Notes under the pieces: generated by a model
The model's database searches: none
Told to the model about the DNA's origin: nothing
Seen by the model: only the letters and a program-made list of their open reading frames with translations
NCBI RefSeq assembly: GCF_001443605.1
Contig: NZ_CP013118.1
Coordinates: 3,281,501-3,345,500, forward strand
Direction: 5' to 3'
DNA: 64,000 bases
Origin: Salinivirga cyanobacteriivorans
Lineage (GTDB): Bacteria; Bacteroidota; Bacteroidia; Bacteroidales; Salinivirgaceae
Program-made: the position numbers and the translations under genes
In this document: in pieces, positions 24,782 to 32,552 of the stretch
Numbering within the stretch: position 1 is the stretch's first letter
How the letters are laid out: every line of letters starts with the position of its first letter

Positions 24782-26032
24782 ATGAATCTCAAAACCATTA
24801 TCCTAATCATGCTTCTTCCAGTAGGTTTGTCAGCACAAAAAACCATTTCACTGGAAGAATGCTGGAGCAATGCACGGAAAAATATGCCTGTGCTGCAAAA
24901 CCTGCAGGCATTGGATCAACTGGATAGTCTGGAACAGTTGATTTTGAAAACCAATTATTTACCCAAACTAAATGCCAATGCCCAGGCCACATGGCAATCG
25001 GATGTAACCAGCGTGGAAATTCCCATACCCGGGTTTGCTATAGATGAACCTTCGAAAGATCAATACAAAGCTACAATTGAAATTAACCAACTCATTTGGG
25101 ATGGCGGTCGCACCAGGGCATTGCGACAAAACCAACAAATAGAGACTGCTCTTACAAAAGCGGAAACAGAAGAGGCTTTTTTTTCTTTAAAGCAACGTGT
25201 AGCCAGTTTGTATTTTGCGCTTATGCTTTCGCAAAAACAATTGGAGCTCACCCAGCAATTAATCAGCACACTGGACAAAAAACTAAAAGAGTTGGATGCA
25301 GCCGTAACGCAGGGTGTGGTGCGTGAAGCAGGGAAATATGTGCTTCAGGCCGAAAAGCTCCAGGCAGAGCAGGATCTTTCAGACCAAAAATTCCAGGCAA
25401 AGGCTGTGGCTGACATGATAAATGTGCTCACAGGTTTGAATATTCAGTATTCCGATTCTCTGGCAACACCCAATGCCCGGGTACCGGAGACTGTAAAGCG
25501 GCATCAGCTAACTATTTATGAGCTGCAGCAAGATGCTGCGGTAAGTATGGCTGAAGTTATACAAAAGAACCGGATGCCGGTATTTAACGCCTTTGCACAG
25601 GCAGGATACGGTAAACCCGGGCTCAATATGCTCAAAAATGAGGCAGATAGCTGGCTCATGGCCGGTGCAAGTGTTTCGTGGAACATATTCGATTGGAAAA
25701 AGACCAACCGGCAAAAGCAGCAACTCAAATTGCAGCGCCAGATGGTGGATCAAAGTCGAGATCAGTTTCTGCAGCAAGTGAATATTGAACAGCAAAAATA
25801 TTTGGCTGAAATGGAGCAGTATCGTGCAGCACTTGCAAAAGACGAAGAGATCATCGAGCTGCGCCAAAAAATCACCAAGGACTTTAGTTCACAGCTTAAA
25901 CAGGGTACAGTTACTTCATCTGCTTATGTCGAAGAGCTTTTCAAGGAACAATCGGCTCGCATAAGTAAAGAAATTCATGCTATAAGGCTGAACCAGGCAC
26001 AGGTATCACTGCAGATTTTACTTGAGGAATAA
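24782..26032 (+). CDS. TolC-family outer membrane efflux protein
   Basis: 416 residues with signal peptide MNLKTIILIMLLPVGLSAQ. Two TolC-type halves: the first ISLEECWSNARKNMPVLQ with long helical regions 90-210, and the second TIYELQQDAAVSMAEVIQKNRMPVFNAFAQAGYG … WNIFDWKKTNRQ, typical of outer membrane factor barrels plus periplasmic helices. It provides the exit duct for the tripartite ABC exporter encoded downstream. Length is normal. The next genuine efflux gene (HlyD) is displaced by a broken four-helix-bundle gene. Confidence 0.92.
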   Translation: MNLKTIILIMLLPVGLSAQKTISLEECWSNARKNMPVLQNLQALDQLDSLEQLILKTNYLPKLNANAQATWQSDVTSVEIPIPGFAIDEPSKDQYKATIEINQLIWDGGRTRALRQNQQIETALTKAETEEAFFSLKQRVASLYFALMLSQKQLELTQQLISTLDKKLKELDAAVTQGVVREAGKYVLQAEKLQAEQDLSDQKFQAKAVADMINVLTGLNIQYSDSLATPNARVPETVKRHQLTIYELQQDAAVSMAEVIQKNRMPVFNAFAQAGYGKPGLNMLKNEADSWLMAGASVSWNIFDWKKTNRQKQQLKLQRQMVDQSRDQFLQQVNIEQQKYLAEMEQYRAALAKDEEIIELRQKITKDFSSQLKQGTVTSSAYVEELFKEQSARISKEIHAIRLNQAQVSLQILLEE

Positions 26033-26082
26033 TAAAAGGATCTGAGATATTGGATATTAGATAATCGATAAACATATAAGGA

Positions 26083-26611
26083 ATGAGTTATAAAAAACTA
26101 GATATCTGGCATTTAGCAAGAGAGAATGTAAATCAAATTCATGAAATGACAATTCAAACCTTACCTAAGTTTGAATTGTATGAAACCAGATCTCAGATCA
26201 GAAGATCATCAAAGTCTGTAAAAGCTATCATTGTAGAACGATATGGAAGGAAAGAGTATAAATTGGAATTTATACCTTTTTTGACGTTTTCTTTAGCTTC
26301 AAATTATGAAACCTCCATGTTTGACCATTAAACACACACGAGCATGATTATTTGGAGTATTACAGTTAAAAAGCTGTAAAACAGGTAGTAGGAGGTTCCA
26401 TCCCGATTGGCATCGGGACAGGTAATGACCACTAAAATCAAAATTATAAACATATGAAACGTTGGATCATTTAGAAACGCTGTTTGAAACCAAATCTCTT
26501 AAAAATGAAGAGCTTTTCAATGAGATCCATACAAGGACTATACATCTAAGTAAGAAACTATACAATTTCATTAACGCAGTATATTCAAAACATAACGATC
26601 AGCGATCGTAG
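26083..26611 (+). pseudogene. Four-helix-bundle (S23/IVP-type) gene broken by a small element
   Basis: Residues 1-77 ([21 protein letters not shown] … LASNYET) match the intact copy at 29338. After the codons NYET the frame enters an inserted sequence and stops at 26331. The missing C-terminal half resumes in frame at 26453 ([16 protein letters not shown] … [13 protein letters not shown]) and ends at 26611. The insert is 148 bp and bounded by the direct repeat TATGAAAC (26305-26312 and 26453-26460). The family resembles proteins encoded in 23S rRNA intervening sequences; the function is not known. Flanking GATC-rich satellite remnants match those around the second copy. Confidence 0.88.
26306..26401. 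repeat. 96-bp element with inverted ends, copy 1
   Basis: It begins ATGAAACCTCC and ends GGAGGTTCCAT, imperfect inverted repeats (10 of 11). Copy 2 at 61464-61559 has the same length and differs at two positions. Internally, ACAGTT/AGCTGT can form a hairpin; in copy 2 the first base is G instead of A, keeping a G-U pair. An AT-rich tail to 26452 contains a CCCGAT/ATCGGG hairpin (26402-26417) and ends AAACAT before the right-hand ATGAAAC, as in copy 2. It carries no transposase. Probably a MITE-like element. Confidence 0.75.
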
Positions 26612-26658
26612 ATCAAATATCTTATATCTAAGATCCAGGATCAATAAACCTAAGAACT

Positions 26659-27549
26659 ATGAAAAACATAAATATTCCAGCCGTCTTAATACTAGCATTT
26701 TCATTATTCGTCGGATGTGAAAATGATAACGCAAAATCTGATGCATTTGGCAACTTTGAAGCCGATGAGATATTGGTAGCTGCCAAAGGGCAGGGAGAAC
26801 TTATAGATTTTAAAGTGAGAGAAGGTCACACTTACACTAAAGGAGCTCATGTGGGGACAATTGATACTACACAATTGCACCTGCAAAAGGCACAGCTTCG
26901 AGCCAGAATGCAATCTATAAAAAGTCAGGCTGCCAATATCGAAGCGCAAAGGGAGGTCGTAAAGAGAGAATTGTCTGTGTATGAGAAAAACCTCAGGCGT
27001 ATAAAAGCCCTGACTGAGCAAAAGGCAGCCACACCCCAACAGCTCGATGAGATTGAAGGAAAAGTCAACGTGGCTACAGCACGTTTGGAGGCTTACAGGG
27101 TACAAAAGCAATCGGTATTACAGGAATTGAATGTGCTGGAAAGTCAATTGGCTTCTCTCGACGCTCAAATCAACGATTATCGCATCATCAATCCAATTAA
27201 TGGAATTGTATTGAACCATTTCAAGAAGCCGGGAGAAACTGTAATGCCCGGAACAGGCCTTTTCAAAATAGCCCCGGCCAGCAGTCTGATCTTGCGTGTG
27301 TATGTGGACGGTGAAATGTTACACAAAGTTCGCAAAGGCGATGAGGTCAAAGTTTATACCGATGTAGAGGGCGACAAATTATACGAAGACAATGGTGTGG
27401 TGACCTGGGTGGCCAACGAAGCAGAGTTTACGCCCAAAGTAATACAAACCCGCAAGGAGCGGACTAAATTGGTCTATGCGGTCAAAATAAAAGTGAAAAA
27501 CAAAGAGGGACGTTACAAAATTGGTATGCCTGCAGAAGTAAAGTTTTAA
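26659..27549 (+). CDS. HlyD-family membrane fusion lipoprotein
   Basis: 296 residues. The lipoprotein signal MKNINIPAVLILAFSLFVGC places Cys20 as the lipidated residue. A biotinyl-lipoyl half near residues 38-72 (ILVAAKGQGELIDFKVREGH) is followed by a coiled-coil hairpin (about 73-170), the second lipoyl half (YRIINPINGIVLNHFKKPGETVMPG) and a beta-barrel domain (LRVYVDGEMLHKVRKGDEVKVY). It links the inner-membrane ABC transporter to TolC (YbhG-like). The coding sequence is intact although the upstream gene in the operon is disrupted. The first ATPase gene begins 22 bp later. Confidence 0.92.
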   Translation: MKNINIPAVLILAFSLFVGCENDNAKSDAFGNFEADEILVAAKGQGELIDFKVREGHTYTKGAHVGTIDTTQLHLQKAQLRARMQSIKSQAANIEAQREVVKRELSVYEKNLRRIKALTEQKAATPQQLDEIEGKVNVATARLEAYRVQKQSVLQELNVLESQLASLDAQINDYRIINPINGIVLNHFKKPGETVMPGTGLFKIAPASSLILRVYVDGEMLHKVRKGDEVKVYTDVEGDKLYEDNGVVTWVANEAEFTPKVIQTRKERTKLVYAVKIKVKNKEGRYKIGMPAEVKF

Positions 27550-27571
27550 ATAGATCTAAGCTCCAATATCT

Positions 27572-28477
27572 ATGATCCAAATAAATAACATATCAAAAAA
27601 CTTCGGAGAAGTTCAGGCCGTTCGGGACATAAATCTTGAAATTAATGACAGTGAACTGTTCGGATTGATTGGTCCCGATGGTGCCGGAAAAAGCACTTTA
27701 ATGCGCTTGATGGTCACACTTTTTATTCCAGAATCGGGATCAATTTCCATGAATGGACGCGACACGATAAAAGAATATAAGGAAATTAGAAAACATGTGG
27801 GCTATATGCCGGGTAGGTTTTCGCTTTATCAGGATTTGAGCGTGGAAGAAAACCTGGCTTTTTATGCCAGCGTGTTTGGTAGCACCATTGAAGAGAACTA
27901 TGATTTGGTGAAAGATGTATACGAACAAATCGCTCCATTCAGGAAGCGTTTGGCTGGAAGGCTATCCGGAGGTATGAAGCAAAAACTGGCGCTTTCTTGT
28001 GCATTAATTCACCGACCCGAAATTTTAGTACTTGATGAACCCACAACAGGTGTTGATGCAGTTTCGAGGAAGGAATTCTGGGAAATGCTTAAAAAAGTGC
28101 AGCAAAATGGAATTACAATAGTGGTTAGTACGCCTTATATGGATGAGGCATCGCTTTGTGATCGTGTAGCACTTATGCAGAAGGGCGAAATTTTGCAAGT
28201 AGATACACCCAGTCAAATCATTGCTTCATTCCCAAAGAAACTATTTGCTGTAAAATCTTCAGGCCACTATCAGCTTCTTAATAATCTAAAGTCGAGCGGC
28301 TCAATTTATTCGGTATTCCCCTTTGGACAATACCTACACGTAACTATGAAGGATGATGATTTTGAATTAAACGATCTGGAGTCGTTGATTCAGAAGCAAG
28401 GACACAAAAATATTGAGGTACATGAAACTAAAGCCGGTATTGAAGATGTTTTCATGTATTTAATGCAATCAAGTTAA
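27572..28477 (+). CDS. ABC transporter ATP-binding protein (first of pair)
   Basis: 301 residues. Walker A GPDGAGKST (34-42), signature LSGGMKQKLAL (near 130), Walker B EILVLDEPTTGVD and a switch region VVSTPYMDEA in place of the usual H-loop histidine: the residue after T is P-Y rather than H-Y. It corresponds to the N-terminal half of YbhF-type double ATPases. A regulatory extension of about 70 residues follows. It works with the next ATPase, the two permeases, HlyD and TolC to export an unknown compound. Spacing to the next gene is 12 bp. Confidence 0.92.
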   Translation: MIQINNISKNFGEVQAVRDINLEINDSELFGLIGPDGAGKSTLMRLMVTLFIPESGSISMNGRDTIKEYKEIRKHVGYMPGRFSLYQDLSVEENLAFYASVFGSTIEENYDLVKDVYEQIAPFRKRLAGRLSGGMKQKLALSCALIHRPEILVLDEPTTGVDAVSRKEFWEMLKKVQQNGITIVVSTPYMDEASLCDRVALMQKGEILQVDTPSQIIASFPKKLFAVKSSGHYQLLNNLKSSGSIYSVFPFGQYLHVTMKDDDFELNDLESLIQKQGHKNIEVHETKAGIEDVFMYLMQSS

Positions 28478-28489
28478 ACCGAAACAGAT

Positions 28490-29221
28490 ATGAATACAAC
28501 AGAGATTGCTATAAAAGCCCGCAACCTGACTAAAAAGTTTGGATCGTTTGCAGCCAACAAAGAGCTTAATTTTGATGTGTATAAAGGCGAAATTTTTGGT
28601 TTTTTGGGTGCCAATGGTGCGGGAAAAACCACGGCAATCAAGATATTGTGTGGGTTGAGTAAGCCTACCTCCGGGGAAATCAATGTAGCCGGTTTTAATG
28701 TCTATAGCCAAACCGGGCAAATCAAAAAGAATATTGGCTATATGAGCCAAAAATTCAGTCTGTACGAAGATTTGACGGTTTGGGAAAACATCCGGTTTTA
28801 TGCCGGAATTTATGGAATGCCCAAAAAAGCCATTCAGGAGGAGGCTGACAAATTAATTCAGAAGCTTGGTTTTGAACATGCACGTGATAAGCTAATCGGA
28901 GCCTTGCCGCTGGGGTGGAAGCAGAAGTTGGCCTTTAGCATTGCGATTATTCACAAACCAGCCATCGTGTTCCTTGATGAACCTACCGGTGGAGTCGATC
29001 CAATTACGCGCCGCCAATTTTGGGAACTCATTTATGAAGCAGCACATGAGGGGATCACTGTTTTTGTTACAACGCACTACATGGACGAAGCTGAGTATTG
29101 CGACCGGCTATCGATCATGGTTGCGGGGGAAATCAAAGCCATAGGTAAACCACTTGATTTGATCAATAAATATGAAGCCAAAGATATGGACGAAGTGTTT
29201 GTGAAGCTGGCGAGAGGGTGA
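28490..29221 (+). CDS. ABC transporter ATP-binding protein (second of pair)
   Basis: 243 residues. Walker A GANGAGKTT, a signature that departs from LSGGQ (LPLGWKQKLAF near 140, as in the C-terminal half of YbhF), Walker B AIVFLDEPTGGVDP and a proper H-loop VTTHYMDEAEYCDR. Together with the preceding ATPase, whose switch histidine is replaced, it makes an asymmetric heterodimer: each subunit lacks a different consensus element. Such degeneracy is known for YbhF-like exporters. After it the operon is interrupted by satellite DNA and the second four-helix-bundle gene. Confidence 0.92.
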   Translation: MNTTEIAIKARNLTKKFGSFAANKELNFDVYKGEIFGFLGANGAGKTTAIKILCGLSKPTSGEINVAGFNVYSQTGQIKKNIGYMSQKFSLYEDLTVWENIRFYAGIYGMPKKAIQEEADKLIQKLGFEHARDKLIGALPLGWKQKLAFSIAIIHKPAIVFLDEPTGGVDPITRRQFWELIYEAAHEGITVFVTTHYMDEAEYCDRLSIMVAGEIKAIGKPLDLINKYEAKDMDEVFVKLARG

Positions 29222-29222
29222 A

Positions 29223-29280
29223 GATCAAAGATCCCAGATCCCAGATCAGAGATCAGAGATCAGAGATCTAAGATCCCAAA
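29223..29280. repeat. Short 7-bp satellite array (AGATCCC-type)
   Basis: About seven tandem units of AGATCCC, AGATCAG and AGATCTA variants directly after the ATPase stop codon. Same unit as the long array at 29724; related fragments occur around 26612-26650 and 27550-27575. Confidence 0.8.
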
Positions 29281-29337
29281 TTTAATATACAAGCAACCGA
29301 AAACTAAAAATATAAAACACTAAAATTGAAACAGATC

Positions 29338-29709
29338 ATGAGTTACAAAAATCTTGACATTTGGCAGCTTGCCCGTGAAAATGTAAATCAGATTCACGAA
29401 ATGACTATTCGTTCTCTTCCAAAATTTGAAATGTATGAAGTAGGAAGTCAGATAAGAAGGTCGTCAAAGTCTGTAAAAGCTAATATTGTTGAAGGATATG
29501 GCAGACGTGAATATAAACAGGATTTTATTCGCTTTTTGACATTTGCGTTAGCATCTAATTATGAAACGCTTGATCATTTAGAGACCTTATTCGAAACGAA
29601 GTCGCTAACTGATGATAAAATTTTCAATCAAGCACATGACCGAATAAATCATTTGAGCCGAAAACTATATAATTTCATCAATGCCGTACATTCACAGCAC
29701 AATAAATAG
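29338..29709 (+). CDS. Four-helix-bundle protein (S23/IVP family), intact copy
   Basis: 123 residues from ATG 29338. Begins [21 protein letters not shown] and contains the family landmarks [27 protein letters not shown] and [13 protein letters not shown]. These are predicted four-helix proteins related to those in 23S rRNA intervening sequences; the diversity-generating-retroelement factor Avd has the same fold. Molecular role here is unknown, and it is not a known exporter part. It sits between the ATPase and permease genes of an otherwise ordinary export operon, bracketed by 7-bp satellites, which suggests it moved in. Confidence 0.85.
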   Translation: MSYKNLDIWQLARENVNQIHEMTIRSLPKFEMYEVGSQIRRSSKSVKANIVEGYGRREYKQDFIRFLTFALASNYETLDHLETLFETKSLTDDKIFNQAHDRINHLSRKLYNFINAVHSQHNK

Positions 29710-29723
29710 TTCGGTGGTTTCCC

Positions 29724-29968
29724 GGATCCAAGATCCAAGATCACAGATCCCAGATCACAGATCCCAGATCCCAGATCCCAGATCCCAGATCACAGATCAC
29801 AGATCCCAGATCCCAGATCACAGATCACAGATCCCAGATCCCAGATCACAGATCCCAGATCACAGATCCCAGATCAAAGATCCAAGATCACAGATCCAAG
29901 ATCATAGATCCCAGATCACAGATCCAAGATCAAAGATCCCAGATCACAGATTCCAGATCCCAGATCTT
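29724..29968. repeat. Long 7-bp satellite array (AGATCCC/AGATCAC)
   Basis: About 35 tandem heptamers, mostly AGATCCC and AGATCAC, with AGATCAA, AGATCCA and AGATCAT variants, fill the gap between the four-helix-bundle gene and the first permease. Period 7 keeps every frame open for long distances; a frame through it reads a repeated SQIPDHR-like heptapeptide, judged not a gene. Each unit contains GATC. It ends about 38 bp before the permease start. Confidence 0.9.
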
Positions 29969-30006
29969 AAAATTAACGAAGCCGAAACACTAAACACCGC
30001 CAAACT

Positions 30007-31113
30007 ATGAAACGTTTTCTCGCATTTGTTAAAAAAGAATTTTTCCACATATTCCGGGATTCCCGTACATTATTGATTCTCTTCGGAATGCCAATAGCCC
30101 AAATACTTCTGTTTGGTTACGTAATTACAACCGATCTGAAAGATGTACAAATTGCCATTTATGACCCAACACCCTCGGAAGTTACACAGGGTTTGGTGCA
30201 TAAGCTTGAGTCTTCGGGGTATTTTATCGTAGATCAGTATCTCTCTTCACCCGACGAGGCAGAGTCGGCTTTTAAAACCGGCGATATTCGAGAGGTGATA
30301 ATATTTGAGGCCGGTTTGGCTGAAAAACTCAAACGCGATGGTAAAGGAGATATTCAGCTGTTAATTGATGCCAGCGATCCAAATATGGGAAACCTTATTA
30401 ACCAATATACAAGAGGAACCATACTCAAATATCAGCAACAAATAAATGAAGGACCTGCTGTGTCAGGAGGTATTGAAGTGGAAAGCCGAATGATGTTTAA
30501 TGCAGGTTTGGACAGTGTATATATGTTTGTACCCGGAACCATGGCACTTATCCTGATGTTGATTTCTGCAATGATGACCTCTATCAGCATTGCGAGAGAG
30601 AAAGAAATGGGGACAATGGAAGTTTTACTGGTATCTCCATTGCGTCCGCTTCAGATAATTCTTGGAAAAGTAACACCATATGTGGCACTATCTTTTATCA
30701 ATGCCGTAACCATTATTGTTTTAGGAAACACTGTTTTTGGTGTGCCTGTGAAAGGTAGTTTATTGCTATTGATGGCAGAGAGCCTGCTGTTTATTTTGCT
30801 GGCTCTTTCCCTTGGTATTTTAATATCTACAGTGAGTAAAACACAACAAGTGGCTATGTTTATATCCCTTTTTGCCCTAATGCTACCAACAATTTTACTG
30901 AGTGGTTTTATTTTCCCAATCGAGAGTATGCCCGATATCCTGCAAGGGTTAAGCCTACTTATGCCACCCCGGTGGTTTATTACGATCATAAAAAACATCA
31001 TGTTGAAAGGTGCAGGTATGCCATTCGTTTGGAAAGAGACCTTAATTTTGCTGGCTATGATTCTATTTTTCATCATCATGAGTGTGAAGAAATTTAAAAT
31101 CCGTTTAGAATAG
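30007..31113 (+). CDS. ABC-2 type permease (first of pair)
   Basis: 368 residues. ABC2_membrane architecture: TM1 near residues 22-42 (LLILFGMPIAQILLFGYVI), an extracytoplasmic domain about 45-170, then five hydrophobic segments from VYMFVPGTMALILMLISAM onward. The cytoplasmic coupling region EKEMGTMEVLLVSPLRPLQIILGKVTPY is the family hallmark. YbhS/YbhR-like. Together with the next permease it makes the heterodimeric channel driven by the two ATPases upstream. Intact despite the satellite array just before it. Confidence 0.92.
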   Translation: MKRFLAFVKKEFFHIFRDSRTLLILFGMPIAQILLFGYVITTDLKDVQIAIYDPTPSEVTQGLVHKLESSGYFIVDQYLSSPDEAESAFKTGDIREVIIFEAGLAEKLKRDGKGDIQLLIDASDPNMGNLINQYTRGTILKYQQQINEGPAVSGGIEVESRMMFNAGLDSVYMFVPGTMALILMLISAMMTSISIAREKEMGTMEVLLVSPLRPLQIILGKVTPYVALSFINAVTIIVLGNTVFGVPVKGSLLLLMAESLLFILLALSLGILISTVSKTQQVAMFISLFALMLPTILLSGFIFPIESMPDILQGLSLLMPPRWFITIIKNIMLKGAGMPFVWKETLILLAMILFFIIMSVKKFKIRLE

Positions 31114-31159
31114 TTGCGCTATCATAAAGAAATATTTGTTTAGGTTTAAGTTATTGACA

Positions 31160-32275
31160 ATGAGAACAATATTATACATACTCAGAAAGGAATTTACGCA
31201 GATATTCAGGAACAAGACCATGCTGCCAATTATTTTTGTTGTGCCGGTTGTACAGTTAGTGGTATTGGTATTTGCTGCCAATATGGAATTGAAAAATATT
31301 GATATGACTGTGTTAGACCGTGATAAAAGCTCTACTTCACAACGTTTAATTGCTAAATTTAGTGGTTCGCCTTATTACAATGTCACATTTAGCGAAGCAA
31401 GTATCGATAAGTCAGCAGATGACCTGTATGCCGACAAATCGGATATGGTTTTACACATTCCACAACATTTTGAGCGTGATTTACATAACTACAAGCAGGC
31501 CGATTTACAAGTTTTGATTAATGCTATCAACAATACATCGGCCAGCCTGATGAATGGGTACACCCAATCAATAGTGATGGATTACAACAAGGATATCATG
31601 CTGGAAATTAGTCAAAAGCAACCACAAACGACCGATCAGCTTGAAGTGGAATCATCGTTTTGGTTTAATCCTGAACTGAATTACAAAATTTACATGCTTC
31701 CGGGTATTCTGGTGGTTTTAGTTACTGTAATCGGAATGTTTCTAACGGCAATGAATCTTGTCCGTGAGAAAGAAATAGGCACCATTGAACAAATCAACGT
31801 AACGCCTATTCGTAAACACCATTTGCTTATCGGGAAATTGGTGCCATTTTGGGTTATCGCCATGTTTGAGCTGGCCTTTGGATTGAGTATCGGTTATTTC
31901 TTTTTCGATCTGCCCATTGAGGGAAGTTTGGTCAGTCTTTTCGGTTTCGGATCTATTTACCTTCTTGTGGCTTTGGGTATTGGTTTATTCCTTTCCACAA
32001 TAACCGACAACCAACAGCAGGTCATGTTTTTAGCGTATTTTTTCATGCTTACGTTTATCCTGATGAGTGGCATTTTTACTCCGGCCGACAGCATGCCTGA
32101 ATGGGCGCAAACCATCAACTATATCAACCCGTTTTATTATTTTATCAGGGCCATTCGCATGATTTTACTAAAAGGTAGCGCATTTATTCACGTATTGCCC
32201 GAAGCTTTAAGCTTATTAACCTATGCTTTGATTATATTTACTTTAGCACTTTGGCGCTATCGGAAAACGGTCTGA
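31160..32275 (+). CDS. ABC-2 type permease (second of pair)
   Basis: 371 residues from ATG 31160; an in-frame TTG at 31136 is less likely. Same layout as the previous permease: TM1 LPIIFVVPVVQLVVLVFAA, a periplasmic domain to about residue 175, then LPGILVVLVTVIGMFLTAMNLVREKEIGTIEQINVTPIRKHHLLIGKLVPFW and four more hydrophobic segments. Last gene of the efflux operon, 46 bp after its partner. Export substrate not predictable. No strong terminator was found within 32276-32552, which holds no recognised gene. Confidence 0.92.
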   Translation: MRTILYILRKEFTQIFRNKTMLPIIFVVPVVQLVVLVFAANMELKNIDMTVLDRDKSSTSQRLIAKFSGSPYYNVTFSEASIDKSADDLYADKSDMVLHIPQHFERDLHNYKQADLQVLINAINNTSASLMNGYTQSIVMDYNKDIMLEISQKQPQTTDQLEVESSFWFNPELNYKIYMLPGILVVLVTVIGMFLTAMNLVREKEIGTIEQINVTPIRKHHLLIGKLVPFWVIAMFELAFGLSIGYFFFDLPIEGSLVSLFGFGSIYLLVALGIGLFLSTITDNQQQVMFLAYFFMLTFILMSGIFTPADSMPEWAQTINYINPFYYFIRAIRMILLKGSAFIHVLPEALSLLTYALIIFTLALWRYRKTV

Positions 32276-32552
32276 CAATGTTGGCCTATCTCTGTTTTTG
32301 TGCGGTAAAATTATCTGGACTTTTAACCTCATATTTCAATACCGTTGTGTGGTATGTGTTGGTCGTTGAGAAAATAAGCTTTTTTCATTTGTGTTATTGT
32401 TAATAGGTTGAAAATGAGGGCTGAGTTTGTTGTTCGGAGAAATTTTTGATGAATAAACGATGTGGTTTTGTAGTAATCTTGATGTAATGAAAAAATAGCA
32501 TTTTAGACATTGGTGTAATAATTTGCAGCTCAATAATCAAATAATAATTATT

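Noticed and set aside
26306-26401. Group II intron or integron attachment site
   Set aside because: No domain V-like hairpin with AGC/GAAA features and no attC core pair were seen; the inverted ends fit a MITE-like element better.
29724-29968. Possible CRISPR array
   Set aside because: Units are 7 bp with no spacers, and no cas genes are nearby.
29681-30010. A 110-codon open frame over the satellite array reading SQIPDHR-like repeats
   Set aside because: Period-7 DNA without stop codons keeps frames open automatically. It overlaps the four-helix-bundle gene end and has no family similarity.
31136-31159. Upstream TTG start of the second permease
   Set aside because: ATG at 31160 gives the standard N-terminus for ABC-2 permeases; no evidence supports TTG.
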